Positions 1-4,467 of a stretch of 20,838 bases of DNA are shown one piece after another (the first letter of the stretch is position 1; each line of letters begins with the position of its first letter). Origin of the DNA: a virus; the IMG/VR virus record IMGVR_UViG_3300021962_000789, positions 1 through 20,838 of that record; one strand, given 5' to 3'. Under the pieces are notes generated by a model, which saw only the letters and a list, made by a program, of their open reading frames with translations, did not search any database and had not been told where the DNA came from. The translations under genes were made by a program, and so were the position numbers.

Positions 1-1
1 A

Positions 2-115
2 AAGGTCGTAGTTTTTGACGGCACTGATCGTAAATCGTTAGATGATTTGCGTGAAGCAGTTTTGAAGTTCGGTGAAGTAAACGATTTGATTGCGAGGTTT
101 TTTAGTGAGTCGTGA
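2..115 (+). CDS. 3' end of an unidentified gene (partial)
   Basis: The window opens inside a reading frame that runs to a TGA at 113-115 and encodes at least the last 37 residues of a protein, ending DLIARFFSES. The visible part is charged and probably alpha-helical. No family can be named from it. The frame overlaps the start of the WhiB-like gene by about 11 bases, as expected for a compact phage operon. The real start lies outside the window. Confidence 0.6.
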   Translation, partial: KVVVFDGTDRKSLDDLREAVLKFGEVNDLIARFFSES

Positions 116-362
116 ACATTGGTCTGAGAGTGCAGCGTGTCGTGGGAAAAAAGGTAGCGTATTCTTCCCCGACCATAGGACTTTGAATGAGCATCGTTAC
201 GATGAAGCGTTAGCGATCTGCGCTAATTGTTCGGTGCGTCAAGAATGTTTAGATATGGTTATTGTGTTAGAGGATACTGATGATCGTTGGGGTGTTTTTG
301 GTGGTATGACACCGCCTCAGCGAGCGAAGTTGCGTAGAGAGTTAAAGGAGATGGTGAAATGA
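105..362 (+). CDS. whiB: WhiB-like Fe-S transcriptional regulator
   Basis: An 85-residue WhiB/Wbl-family protein. The four cluster ligands are visible: Cys12, then the C-x2-C-x5-C group (CANCSVRQEC, about residues 39-48), which in this family hold a [4Fe-4S] cluster. After them comes the GVFGG turn (the family usually has GVWGG) and a basic tail, RAKLRRELKE, for DNA contact. Known Wbl proteins bind the primary sigma factor and alter promoter choice, and phage versions can act on host transcription; that role here is inferred. I chose GTG at 105 because GAGG at 94-97 sits 7 bases upstream; a TTG at 90 would add five residues without a good ribosome site. The family is essentially restricted to Actinobacteria and their phages, so this gene is the main clue to the host. 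Confidence 0.93.
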   Translation: MSREHWSESAACRGKKGSVFFPDHRTLNEHRYDEALAICANCSVRQECLDMVIVLEDTDDRWGVFGGMTPPQRAKLRRELKEMVK

Positions 363-451
363 ACGCAAAACTTTGTGCCTGTTTAGTGAAGCGTGTTCTT
401 CCACGAAAGCCTTTTTGTGGTGAGAAGATAGATGACGCTGATGAGGACTGA
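359..451 (+). CDS. 30-residue peptide coupled to whiB-like gene
   Basis: A short frame starts at an ATGA that overlaps the stop of the WhiB-like gene and ends at TGA 449-451. It encodes 30 residues: a basic middle (VKRVLPRKP), three cysteines (two as CAC near the N-terminus and one at PFCG) and an acidic end (DDADED). The ATGA overlap suggests translational coupling. It may be a real micro-protein or just a coupling device for the next gene, which starts inside it at 432. No family recognised. Confidence 0.4.
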   Translation: MNAKLCACLVKRVLPRKPFCGEKIDDADED

Positions 452-647
452 AAAATATAAGAAGAAACAAATAATTAACTGGCAATTTGTTCAATCCGAC
501 TTATTTGATCATCTATTGGCTTATACAAGCCAACTATCAGAGATAGCAGAATCTTTGTATTTAGAACTAGATGATTTACAAAGGCAAGCATCTGAGTTTG
601 AAAAAGAAATGCGAAAAGAATTGAAAAGGAAACAAAATGAGGATTGA
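432..647 (+). CDS. small charged helical protein, unknown function
   Basis: A 71-residue protein, very rich in Glu, Lys, Leu and Gln, with a likely coiled coil over the second half (SEIAESLYLELDDLQRQASEFEKEMRKELKRK). No transmembrane segment or cysteine motif. The ATG at 432 has a weak purine-rich stretch upstream (GAGAAG); an in-frame ATG at 441 is an alternative. Its end overlaps the start of the next gene by 11 bases. Function not recognised. Confidence 0.6.
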   Translation: MTLMRTEKYKKKQIINWQFVQSDLFDHLLAYTSQLSEIAESLYLELDDLQRQASEFEKEMRKELKRKQNED

Positions 648-1131
648 GGAACGCAAAGGCGATTGTCAAGGCAATCGTGATAAATGCAAACTGCCTGATT
701 GCCCGAAGTTCGGCACTCTCGGCAGACCATCACGAGACGGCAGCAGGCGAGTAAAAGGTTGCGCTGACCCGACAGCACGAGGGAAAAGATCTCGCACTAA
801 AGGATTAAACAAGCAGCGTGTCGCTCGTAAGCGTCTCGGTGTAGCACCATCACATAAGTTCGGTGACGGTAACGAGGAACGCTGGCAAGATGTTCTATTC
901 GCTAACGAGGTTAAAGCAGGTAAGCAGATTGGGGCTGCTGTTACGGCGTGGCTTCGTATAGAGGCTCAGGTGCGTTCTAACGAGGCTGATTTCGGTTCTA
1001 GGCGTAAACCTACACGGGCGATTTTGATGCCTGACGATTGGGGCAGCGAAGGTTTAGTGATGGTCAGGCTTAGCACTTGGGAGGAATTAGTGCGACCTGC
1101 GATGCACGAATACTACGAAGGCGGACAGTAA
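637..1131 (+). CDS. putative PD-(D/E)XK nuclease (resolvase-like)
   Basis: A 164-residue basic protein. The middle holds what looks like the active-site half of a PD-(D/E)XK fold: Glu80-Glu81 in a short helix, then NEVKAGKQ with the E-x-K pair at Glu91 and Lys93, followed by a helix containing EAQ (to residue 111). The N-terminal third is Cys/Lys/Arg-rich (Cys10, 17, 22, 42) and includes the highly basic KRSRTKGLNKQRVARKRLGV, likely DNA-binding and possibly Zn-binding. Proteins of this layout occur in actinophages and are sometimes called Holliday junction resolvase-like. The aspartate usually preceding the E-x-K is not obvious, so the fold call is moderate. TAATG overlap with the following gene. 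Confidence 0.55.
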   Translation: MRIEERKGDCQGNRDKCKLPDCPKFGTLGRPSRDGSRRVKGCADPTARGKRSRTKGLNKQRVARKRLGVAPSHKFGDGNEERWQDVLFANEVKAGKQIGAAVTAWLRIEAQVRSNEADFGSRRKPTRAILMPDDWGSEGLVMVRLSTWEELVRPAMHEYYEGGQ

Positions 1132-1634
1132 TGACTTTTGATTATGTAACAGCATTTAAGCAAGGTGGTTACTGGTCAAAATATGTTGCCGACATTTTAC
1201 AAAGTAAAGGCATCAGATGTTATGCACCAGACATAAAGATCGCTACAACGACTGCCGAACGAGAACATATGACTAAACACGAGCAAGATATTGTTTTTAA
1301 CTGGAACTATAAGCCGTTAGAAGTTAAATCATCTAGTAGGGATTTTACGAGTGATTACTTGAATTATCCTTATCAAAGTTTGTTTGTAGATACGGTTTCT
1401 AGTTTTGAGAACAAAATAGTTGAACCTTTGGCTTATGTGTTTGTATCGCAGAAAACAAGAGGATTGGTTTGTCTTTCACCTAAGTCAAAGAGTCATTGGC
1501 GTAAAGTTCAAGCGTTTGATAAGCAGCGACAAATTAACGAACTTTTTTACAGTGCCTCTAAGGATTTACTGATTTCATTTGATGATCTTGTAGCACATTT
1601 ACTTAAGCGTCAGAAAGCAGTAGATGGTGTATAG
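1131..1634 (+). CDS. putative PD-(D/E)XK nuclease
   Basis: A 167-residue protein with a readable PD-(D/E)XK pattern: an N-terminal helix (AFKQGGYWSKYVADILQSKG), a beta strand with Asp53 (EQDIVF), then LEVKSSSRDF carrying Glu64 and Lys66. This spacing and order match small restriction-like or recombination nucleases. The ATG at 1131 overlaps the TAA of the previous gene, which is also a likely nuclease, so the two are probably co-translated. A longer in-frame start at 1077 lies deep inside the upstream gene and is not needed. A role in phage DNA recombination, repair or host DNA breakdown is inferred, not shown. Confidence 0.6.
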   Translation: MTFDYVTAFKQGGYWSKYVADILQSKGIRCYAPDIKIATTTAEREHMTKHEQDIVFNWNYKPLEVKSSSRDFTSDYLNYPYQSLFVDTVSSFENKIVEPLAYVFVSQKTRGLVCLSPKSKSHWRKVQAFDKQRQINELFYSASKDLLISFDDLVAHLLKRQKAVDGV

Positions 1635-1722
1635 AGACGCTAAACACTCGCAAAATAAAATGTTTGTAGGAATTGATATTTCACGGGCTATATTCAAAGA
1701 CTTGAAAGAGGAGGCTAAATGA
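1624..1722 (+). CDS. 32-residue coupled peptide
   Basis: A short frame starts at ATG 1624 inside the end of the preceding nuclease gene and ends at TGA 1720-1722, overlapping the next ATG at 1719 as ATGA. It encodes 32 residues (KMFVGIDISRAIFKDLKEEAK at its end). It fills the only gap between two real genes with open frame and also contains the next gene's ribosome site (AGAGGAGG). Translation from it could feed the next start. No family recognised; it may be a coupling ORF only. Confidence 0.4.
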   Translation: MVYRDAKHSQNKMFVGIDISRAIFKDLKEEAK

Positions 1723-2120
1723 CACCAGCACAGATAGAGGGCTTTATAGATCGGATTTGTGGTCTGTTTCCTACAAGTCAGATTGGGCGTAACACCGTAA
1801 AGAACGCTTGGACAGCAGACGATTTTTTACTGCTGCAAGATGTTGATGACGCACGAAAAGTTGTGCCGTTAATTATGGAACACCACGAGAAGTTTCCTAG
1901 CCTTAAAGAAGTTCATAGATCGTTTGCGTTGCTTCGTAAACCAGCGACAGAGCAGATAGTTGTTGTTTGCGAGATCTGCGATGGCAACGGCTGGGATAAC
2001 GGCAAGCGATGGAACTTCAATACTAAAGAATTGATTTGTGAAGGCTTTACTAAAACAGTTTTAGAGCGCACATACACCTATGTTGTGCCTTGTAAGTGTC
2101 GGGAGTTCGGCAAAGCCTAA
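1719..2120 (+). CDS. Zn-knuckle protein, helicase-loader-like
   Basis: A 133-residue protein in two parts. Residues 1-75 are helical with regularly spaced Trp/Leu/Asp (AWTADDFLLLQDVDDARKVVPLIMEHHEKFPSLKEV), resembling the G39P-type helicase loader/inhibitor helical domain; this likeness is by eye. Residues 80-133 carry C84-x2-C87 (CEICDGNGW, a DnaJ-like knuckle) and C125-x-C127 (PCKC), a likely zinc site. A strong AGAGGAGG lies 6 bases before the ATG. Helicase loaders often sit in phage early regions, but no helicase or primase is visible in this window to support the role. It could equally be an uncharacterised Zn-binding phage protein. Confidence 0.6.
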   Translation: MTPAQIEGFIDRICGLFPTSQIGRNTVKNAWTADDFLLLQDVDDARKVVPLIMEHHEKFPSLKEVHRSFALLRKPATEQIVVVCEICDGNGWDNGKRWNFNTKELICEGFTKTVLERTYTYVVPCKCREFGKA

Positions 2121-2167
2121 AGAAGTAAGAAACGAAAACGAGAAGAATAAACATACAGACCTAAACC

Positions 2168-2240
2168 ATTCGCACGGTAGTTGGTAACACTCGGCAACGA
2201 GGGTAGATCACGCTGTAAGTAATTATGGTGTGAGGCGAAT
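2168..2240 (+). ncRNA. candidate structured RNA, 73 bases
   Basis: ATTCGC at 2168-2173 and GCGAAT at 2235-2240 are exact reverse complements and would close a 73-base domain. Inside it, CTCG (2190-2193) and CGAG (2198-2201) flank a GCAA tetraloop of the stable GNRA class, with two more pairs beyond an A/G mismatch (2187-2188 with 2203-2204). A competing helix AATTAT (2221-2226) / ATAATT (2239-2244) exists. The size is tRNA-like but no tRNA arms fit. This is structure by eye only. Confidence 0.3.
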
Positions 2241-2301
2241 AATTTGTTGGGAATCGCAGTGAGGCAGAGCGGTAGGGGTCATTCAAACTGTGTCAAGTTA
2301 G

Positions 2302-2328
2302 TTGAAACTTAAACATATATATATATTT
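2302..2328 (+). promoter_or_regulatory. possible promoter: TTGAAA and AT tract
   Basis: TTGAAA at 2302-2307 resembles a -35 box and lies just before an ATATATATATAT tract (2315-2326) that offers several TATATT/TATTTC -10-like hexamers at spacings of 14-16 bases. It would drive the lysin and the following small genes. The spacing is imperfect, and the AT tract alone could instead be an unwinding element. Confidence 0.3.
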
Positions 2329-2442
2329 CAAAGTCAGCAACAACAATGCTAGGGTTGAGACATACGCCGACTGAGGCGAACGATGAGCGAACACGCCACG
2401 ACCTGTCAAGGACAGAACAAAGAAAACTAAAAACCTATAACC

Positions 2443-2460
2443 AAGTTCAGAAGGAGGACA
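2443..2460 (+). promoter_or_regulatory. start-associated leader, divergent copy
   Basis: The bases AAGTTCAGAAGGAGGACA repeat, with small changes, the leader found before the genes at 3131, 3346, 3639 and 4150. It contains AGGAGG (2452-2457) 5 bases before the GTG at 2463 and decides that start. A hairpin CTGTC-AAG-GACAG lies just upstream at 2403-2415. Confidence 0.65.
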
Positions 2461-2462
2461 AG

Positions 2463-2987
2463 GTGATTGGAGTTAATGTGAAGAAATTGTTGATTGTATT
2501 TATTGTAAGTGTTATTGGTTTTGCTGGTGTTGCTGACGCTGCGAGCGCACCGAAGCAGGTTGATCGTGATGTTATGCGTCAGCACCCTTTTGATTATGTG
2601 CCTACGGTTAAGCGCACTGTTCCTGATTGGGCTAAGTGTCCTGACATTTGGAATCGTTTGCGTGACGCTGGTTGGCTTGAGAAAGATGTTGTTAAAGCAG
2701 ATCAGATTGTTTGGCGAGAGTCTCGCTGTATCGCTTCGGCACATAATAAGAATGACCCGAACACGGTGCAAGGTGTTAAAGGTTCGTTAGGTTTGTTTCA
2801 GATCAATTTGTTTTGGATTCAGCGCACTACTTATTATCCGAACGGATATTTGCAAACTGTTTTGAATCGGGATCTTGTGCCAGCAGATTTGTTTAATGTC
2901 GCTGTAACGATTGATGCTGCGCAGGCTTTGATTCGTTACGACAGGGCTCAGGGGAAGTGCGGTTGGTCTGCGTGGTTAGGCTGCTAA
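2463..2987 (+). CDS. secreted lysin, lytic transglycosylase-like
   Basis: A 174-residue protein with a Sec-type signal peptide: basic start (VKK), hydrophobic core LLIVFIVSVIGFAGVA and an AxA site (AASA, cleavage near residue 29). The mature part is a lysozyme/SLT-like domain: Glu86 in WRESRC is the likely catalytic acid, SLGLFQIN (108-115) is the second family motif, and the end AAQALIRYDRAQGKCGWSAW matches the usual last helix. It would cleave peptidoglycan glycan strands outside the membrane; whether it acts in lysis or in another wall step cannot be told here. GTG 2463 has AGGAGG 5 bases upstream. GTG 2478 with GGAG 5 bases upstream is a second good start and would give a tidier signal peptide beginning MKKLL. 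Confidence 0.85.
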   Translation: MIGVNVKKLLIVFIVSVIGFAGVADAASAPKQVDRDVMRQHPFDYVPTVKRTVPDWAKCPDIWNRLRDAGWLEKDVVKADQIVWRESRCIASAHNKNDPNTVQGVKGSLGLFQINLFWIQRTTYYPNGYLQTVLNRDLVPADLFNVAVTIDAAQALIRYDRAQGKCGWSAWLGC

Positions 2988-3000
2988 TTTTCAAACTTTT

Positions 3001-3030
3001 TTTAGAAATCTTTTGAAAGCCTTATAAAAT
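3001..3030 (+). promoter_or_regulatory. possible promoter upstream of small-gene cluster
   Basis: TATAAA at 3023-3028 (within TTATAAAAT) is a good -10 box and TTTAGA at 3001-3006 matches four of six -35 bases at a 16-base spacing. It lies in the 143-base gap after the lysin and would transcribe the genes from 3131 on with a leader containing the stem-loop at 3067-3108. A perfect TTGACA at 3083-3088 also exists but has no -10 partner. Confidence 0.35.
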
Positions 3031-3066
3031 AAGGGTTTTAGAGGGTTTAATAGTTGGGTGATTCCG

Positions 3067-3108
3067 TTTAGGCACTTTAAGATTGACATATCAGGTAAAG
3101 AGCCTGAA
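3067..3108 (+). promoter_or_regulatory. 11-bp imperfect stem-loop touching the leader
   Basis: TTTAGGCACTTT (3067-3078) pairs with AAAGAGCCTGAA (3097-3108) over 11 base pairs (one T-G) with a single A/A mismatch; the loop is 18 bases and can form a small TGA/TCA inner hairpin. The right arm overlaps the first two bases of the start-associated leader, so the fold sits directly against the ribosome site. There is no T-run, so it is not a classic terminator. Confidence 0.55.
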
Positions 3109-3133
3109 AGTTCAAGAGGAGGACTTAGAAATG
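3107..3133 (+). repeat. start-associated leader, copy A
   Basis: First of three identical 27-base copies: AAAGTTCAAGAGGAGGA followed by CTTAGAA and the ATG of the next gene. It includes the Shine-Dalgarno core GAGGAGG. Identity this long, ending at the start codon, is far more than a ribosome site needs. The other exact copies are at 3322-3348 and 3615-3641. Confidence 0.9.
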
Positions 3134-3319
3134 GAAAAGCAATTTCAACACCAAGTAATCAGAATCCACCCGTTAATGAGCAAGCAAGTCATTATGAAGA
3201 AGTTTGCGTTTAACGATTTTGTTGCAGCGATGGCTCACAAAGACGAATTAAACGACAAAGCAGAAGGTACAGCACTTACTTATATCGTTAAGACAGTCAA
3301 AGTAAAAGTTAAGAAATAA
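3131..3319 (+). CDS. small protein, unknown function
   Basis: A 62-residue protein that begins directly at the ATG of leader copy A; an upstream in-frame start at 3083 would translate the leader and is rejected. The middle is helical (MKKFAFNDFVAAMAHKDELNDKAEG) and the last strand is Lys/Val alternating (LTYIVKTVKVKVKK), typical of a small alpha/beta phage protein. No Cys motif or membrane segment. Family not recognised. Ends 26 bases before the next gene. Confidence 0.75.
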   Translation: MEKQFQHQVIRIHPLMSKQVIMKKFAFNDFVAAMAHKDELNDKAEGTALTYIVKTVKVKVKK

Positions 3320-3321
3320 TC

Positions 3322-3348
3322 AAAGTTCAAGAGGAGGACTTAGAAATG
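3322..3348 (+). repeat. start-associated leader, copy B
   Basis: Exact 27-base repeat of copy A, ending in ATG 3346-3348. With copy C it also shares two more bases upstream (TC). It occupies the whole gap between the two small genes. No stem-loop precedes this copy. Confidence 0.9.
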
Positions 3349-3555
3349 ACTAAGAAAGATTACCAACTAATTGCAGAAGCAATTAAACAAATAAACGAGA
3401 GTATTCATTACTCAAAAAACACAAAAATTGATAGCAGACTAGTTACAACAGTCTTAGATCATTTGGTCTATGAAACATTAGGACAAGCACTCAAAAAAGA
3501 TAATCCTAATTTCAACTATGTAAAGTTTTATGAGGCTTGCGGATTAGAAAACTAG
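3346..3555 (+). CDS. conserved-looking small phage protein
   Basis: A 69-residue helical protein starting MTKKDYQLIAEAIKQ and ending with NFNYVKFYEACGLEN. The N-terminal MTKKDY-helix and the final D-N-P-x-F-x-x-x-K-F-x-x-A-C-G pattern are familiar from short hypothetical proteins in many phages of aquatic bacteria; no function is known to me. The start follows leader copy B with GAGGAGG 8 bases upstream. The stop codon lies inside the stem of the next hairpin (3552-3579). Confidence 0.75.
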   Translation: MTKKDYQLIAEAIKQINESIHYSKNTKIDSRLVTTVLDHLVYETLGQALKKDNPNFNYVKFYEACGLEN

Positions 3556-3593
3556 ACCGAAACCCCGAAAGGGGTCTAGCGATTTCTTCGCTA
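3552..3593 (+). promoter_or_regulatory. two overlapping hairpins (possible switch)
   Basis: CTAGACC (3552-3558) pairs with GGTCTAG (3573-3579), and inside it CCCC-GAAA-GGGG (3563-3574) is an alternative stem. Immediately after, TAGCGA (3577-3582) pairs with TCGCTA (3588-3593) around a five-base loop and shares TAG with the first stem, so the two long stems cannot both be complete. There is no T-run. The element covers the end of one small gene and lies 21 bases before leader copy C. Confidence 0.55.
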
Positions 3594-3614
3594 CTGATGA
3601 GGTCAGAAAATCTC

Positions 3615-3641
3615 AAAGTTCAAGAGGAGGACTTAGAAATG
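3615..3641 (+). repeat. start-associated leader, copy C
   Basis: Exact 27-base repeat of copies A and B, ending in ATG 3639-3641. It decides the start of the 136-residue gene; the longer open frame from 3537 would read through the leader and the hairpins. Confidence 0.9.
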
Positions 3642-4049
3642 GAACAGTTAAAAACAAACATTCTGAACCTAGTTTCAGGAGAACACGAAAGCGTTTACAG
3701 TTTTGCAAGACAAGTTCTTGCAGGAATTGAATCCGAAAACAAAACCCCAGAAGGCAGAACTGCCTATTCAATGTTTAATGCGATCATCAGATTCGCAGAC
3801 AGCCGAACAGATATTGATAAAGCATTGATGCAACTAATTCGTACAGCCAAATCAGAGCAAGCAAGACTTCAGAACGGCGCAAGACTTGATCTTGGTTGGA
3901 TTAACCCAAGTCGCTTTGAAGAAACCGTGCAAGAGTCAAAAAGATTAGAACACGAGATCAACACTCTTGCTTACTTGGCTGGGCTTACTGGAGAACAGAG
4001 AGGCGACCTGTTCAAGAAGATTCAAGAATTGACCTGCTACAGCAATTAG
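3639..4049 (+). CDS. helical phage protein, unknown function
   Basis: A 136-residue, almost wholly helical protein (ILNLVSGEHESVYSFARQVLAGIESENKTPEGRTAYSMFNAIIRFADSRTDIDKALMQLIRTAKSEQARLQNGARLDLGW...). No catalytic motif, no membrane segment, one Cys near the end. The family is not recognised. It starts at leader copy C with a strong GAGGAGG, so high translation is expected. It is followed by a 100-base gap with a compact RNA fold and a dyad. Confidence 0.7.
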   Translation: MEQLKTNILNLVSGEHESVYSFARQVLAGIESENKTPEGRTAYSMFNAIIRFADSRTDIDKALMQLIRTAKSEQARLQNGARLDLGWINPSRFEETVQESKRLEHEINTLAYLAGLTGEQRGDLFKKIQELTCYSN

Positions 4050-4055
4050 CAGATC

Positions 4056-4095
4056 GGGTGGCTGGCAGGCTTTCAGGTTCAAGCCCTGAACACCC
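4056..4095 (+). other. tRNA-minihelix-like RNA fold
   Basis: TTCAGG (4072-4077) and CCTGAA (4085-4090) form a 6-bp stem around the 7-base loop TTCAAGC, which fits the tRNA T-loop pattern TTCRANY. Directly outside, CACCC (4091-4095) pairs with GGGTG (4056-4060), so two helices can stack like the acceptor/T-arm half of a tRNA. There is no room for D or anticodon arms and no CCA end. Confidence 0.45.
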
Positions 4096-4099
4096 ACAA

Positions 4100-4111
4100 G
4101 GTAAACTTACC
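4100..4111. promoter_or_regulatory. GGTAA/TTACC dyad
   Basis: Perfect 5-base inverted arms GGTAA and TTACC separated by two bases, in the gap between two genes. It could be a binding site for a small dimeric regulator, but a single copy of this size can occur by chance. Confidence 0.25.
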
Positions 4112-4127
4112 GATTAACAAACAAAAC

Positions 4128-4152
4128 AAGTTCAAGAGGAGGAACAGAAATG
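4128..4152 (+). repeat. start-associated leader, shortened copy D
   Basis: AAGTTCAAGAGGAGGA (4128-4143) is identical to the core of copies A-C; the following bases differ (ACAGAAATG instead of CTTAGAAATG, one base shorter). It ends at ATG 4150-4152. Confidence 0.85.
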
Positions 4153-4467
4153 AACACAACAGACAGCAAGCAATACACAAGTATCAATCAGATCATTAGC
4201 GAAGCAGAAAGAGCAGGCTCACACTTCTTCAGTAAAGCCACGCTAAGGTTCTTTAGCAGCCGAATCCATAGCGAAATCTACGGTGGCTGCTACTTCATCA
4301 CCAGCGAACGAGATAACTACCGAGACAGCAACCCACGCTTCTATACGATCAGAAAGTATGAAGGCGGTCTAAGAGTTGAAACAGTTGGCGAGTTCTGTCA
4401 ATACACTTCAAAAGCACAAGCAATATCGGCAGTTAAAAAACTAATTAAAGCAGAGGAGACAAAATGA
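4150..4467 (+). CDS. conserved phage protein (DUF7447-like)
   Basis: A 105-residue protein with the pattern SHFFSKATLRFFSSRIHSEIYGGCYFITSERDNYRDSNPRFYTIRKY...TVGEFCQYTSKAQAISAVKKL. The run HFFS-x2-T-x-RFF-x-SRI, then YGG-x-YF-x-TSE, PRFYT-R and the VGEF-x-Y block match a short protein common in phages, which I recall as DUF7447; the name is from memory and should be checked. The function is unknown. It starts at leader copy D and overlaps the next gene by 4 bases, so translational coupling is likely. Confidence 0.8.
   Translation: MNTTDSKQYTSINQIISEAERAGSHFFSKATLRFFSSRIHSEIYGGCYFITSERDNYRDSNPRFYTIRKYEGGLRVETVGEFCQYTSKAQAISAVKKLIKAEETK

Larger units (their letters stand above)
2121..2462. other. 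342-base gene-free region
   Basis: The longest stretch without a convincing gene. A possible in-frame ATG at 2346 would extend the lysin by 39 residues, but those residues are polar and would destroy the signal peptide. From left to right the region holds an A/G-rich run (2121-2160), a compact fold closed by ATTCGC (2168-2173) and GCGAAT (2235-2240), a purine-rich stretch (2245-2280), TTGAAA followed by an alternating AT tract (2302-2327), a small hairpin CTGTC/GACAG (2403-2415) and the start-associated leader (2443-2460). It may carry a promoter, a non-coding RNA or a replication signal. Confidence 0.6.

Noticed and set aside
2167-2240. Possible tRNA of 73 bases in the lysin leader
   Set aside because: A 6-bp closing helix exists, but there is no T-arm with a TTCRANY loop, no anticodon arm of 5+7+5 and no D-arm in register.
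2509-2790. Hydrophobic 93-residue frame nested in the lysin gene, like an embedded holin
   Set aside because: It starts at GTG with no ribosome site, and its Leu/Val content comes from reading GTT/TTG-rich lysin codons out of frame. The lysin frame has clear family motifs.
2989-3018. TTTCAAA/TTTGAAA inverted repeat after the lysin as a terminator
   Set aside because: The stem is AT-only, the loop is 16 bases and no T-run follows the right arm.
3083-3088. Perfect TTGACA as a promoter -35 box
   Set aside because: No -10-like hexamer lies 15-19 bases downstream, and it sits in the loop of the stem-loop before leader copy A.
3594-3609. CTGATGA followed by GAAA, reminiscent of a hammerhead ribozyme core
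   Set aside because: Only five bases separate the two boxes, too few for stem II, and no matching stem I/III with a cleavage site is present.
3107-3641. The three exact leader copies as a CRISPR-like array
   Set aside because: The spacers are complete genes of different lengths and every copy ends at a start codon; there are no cas genes.
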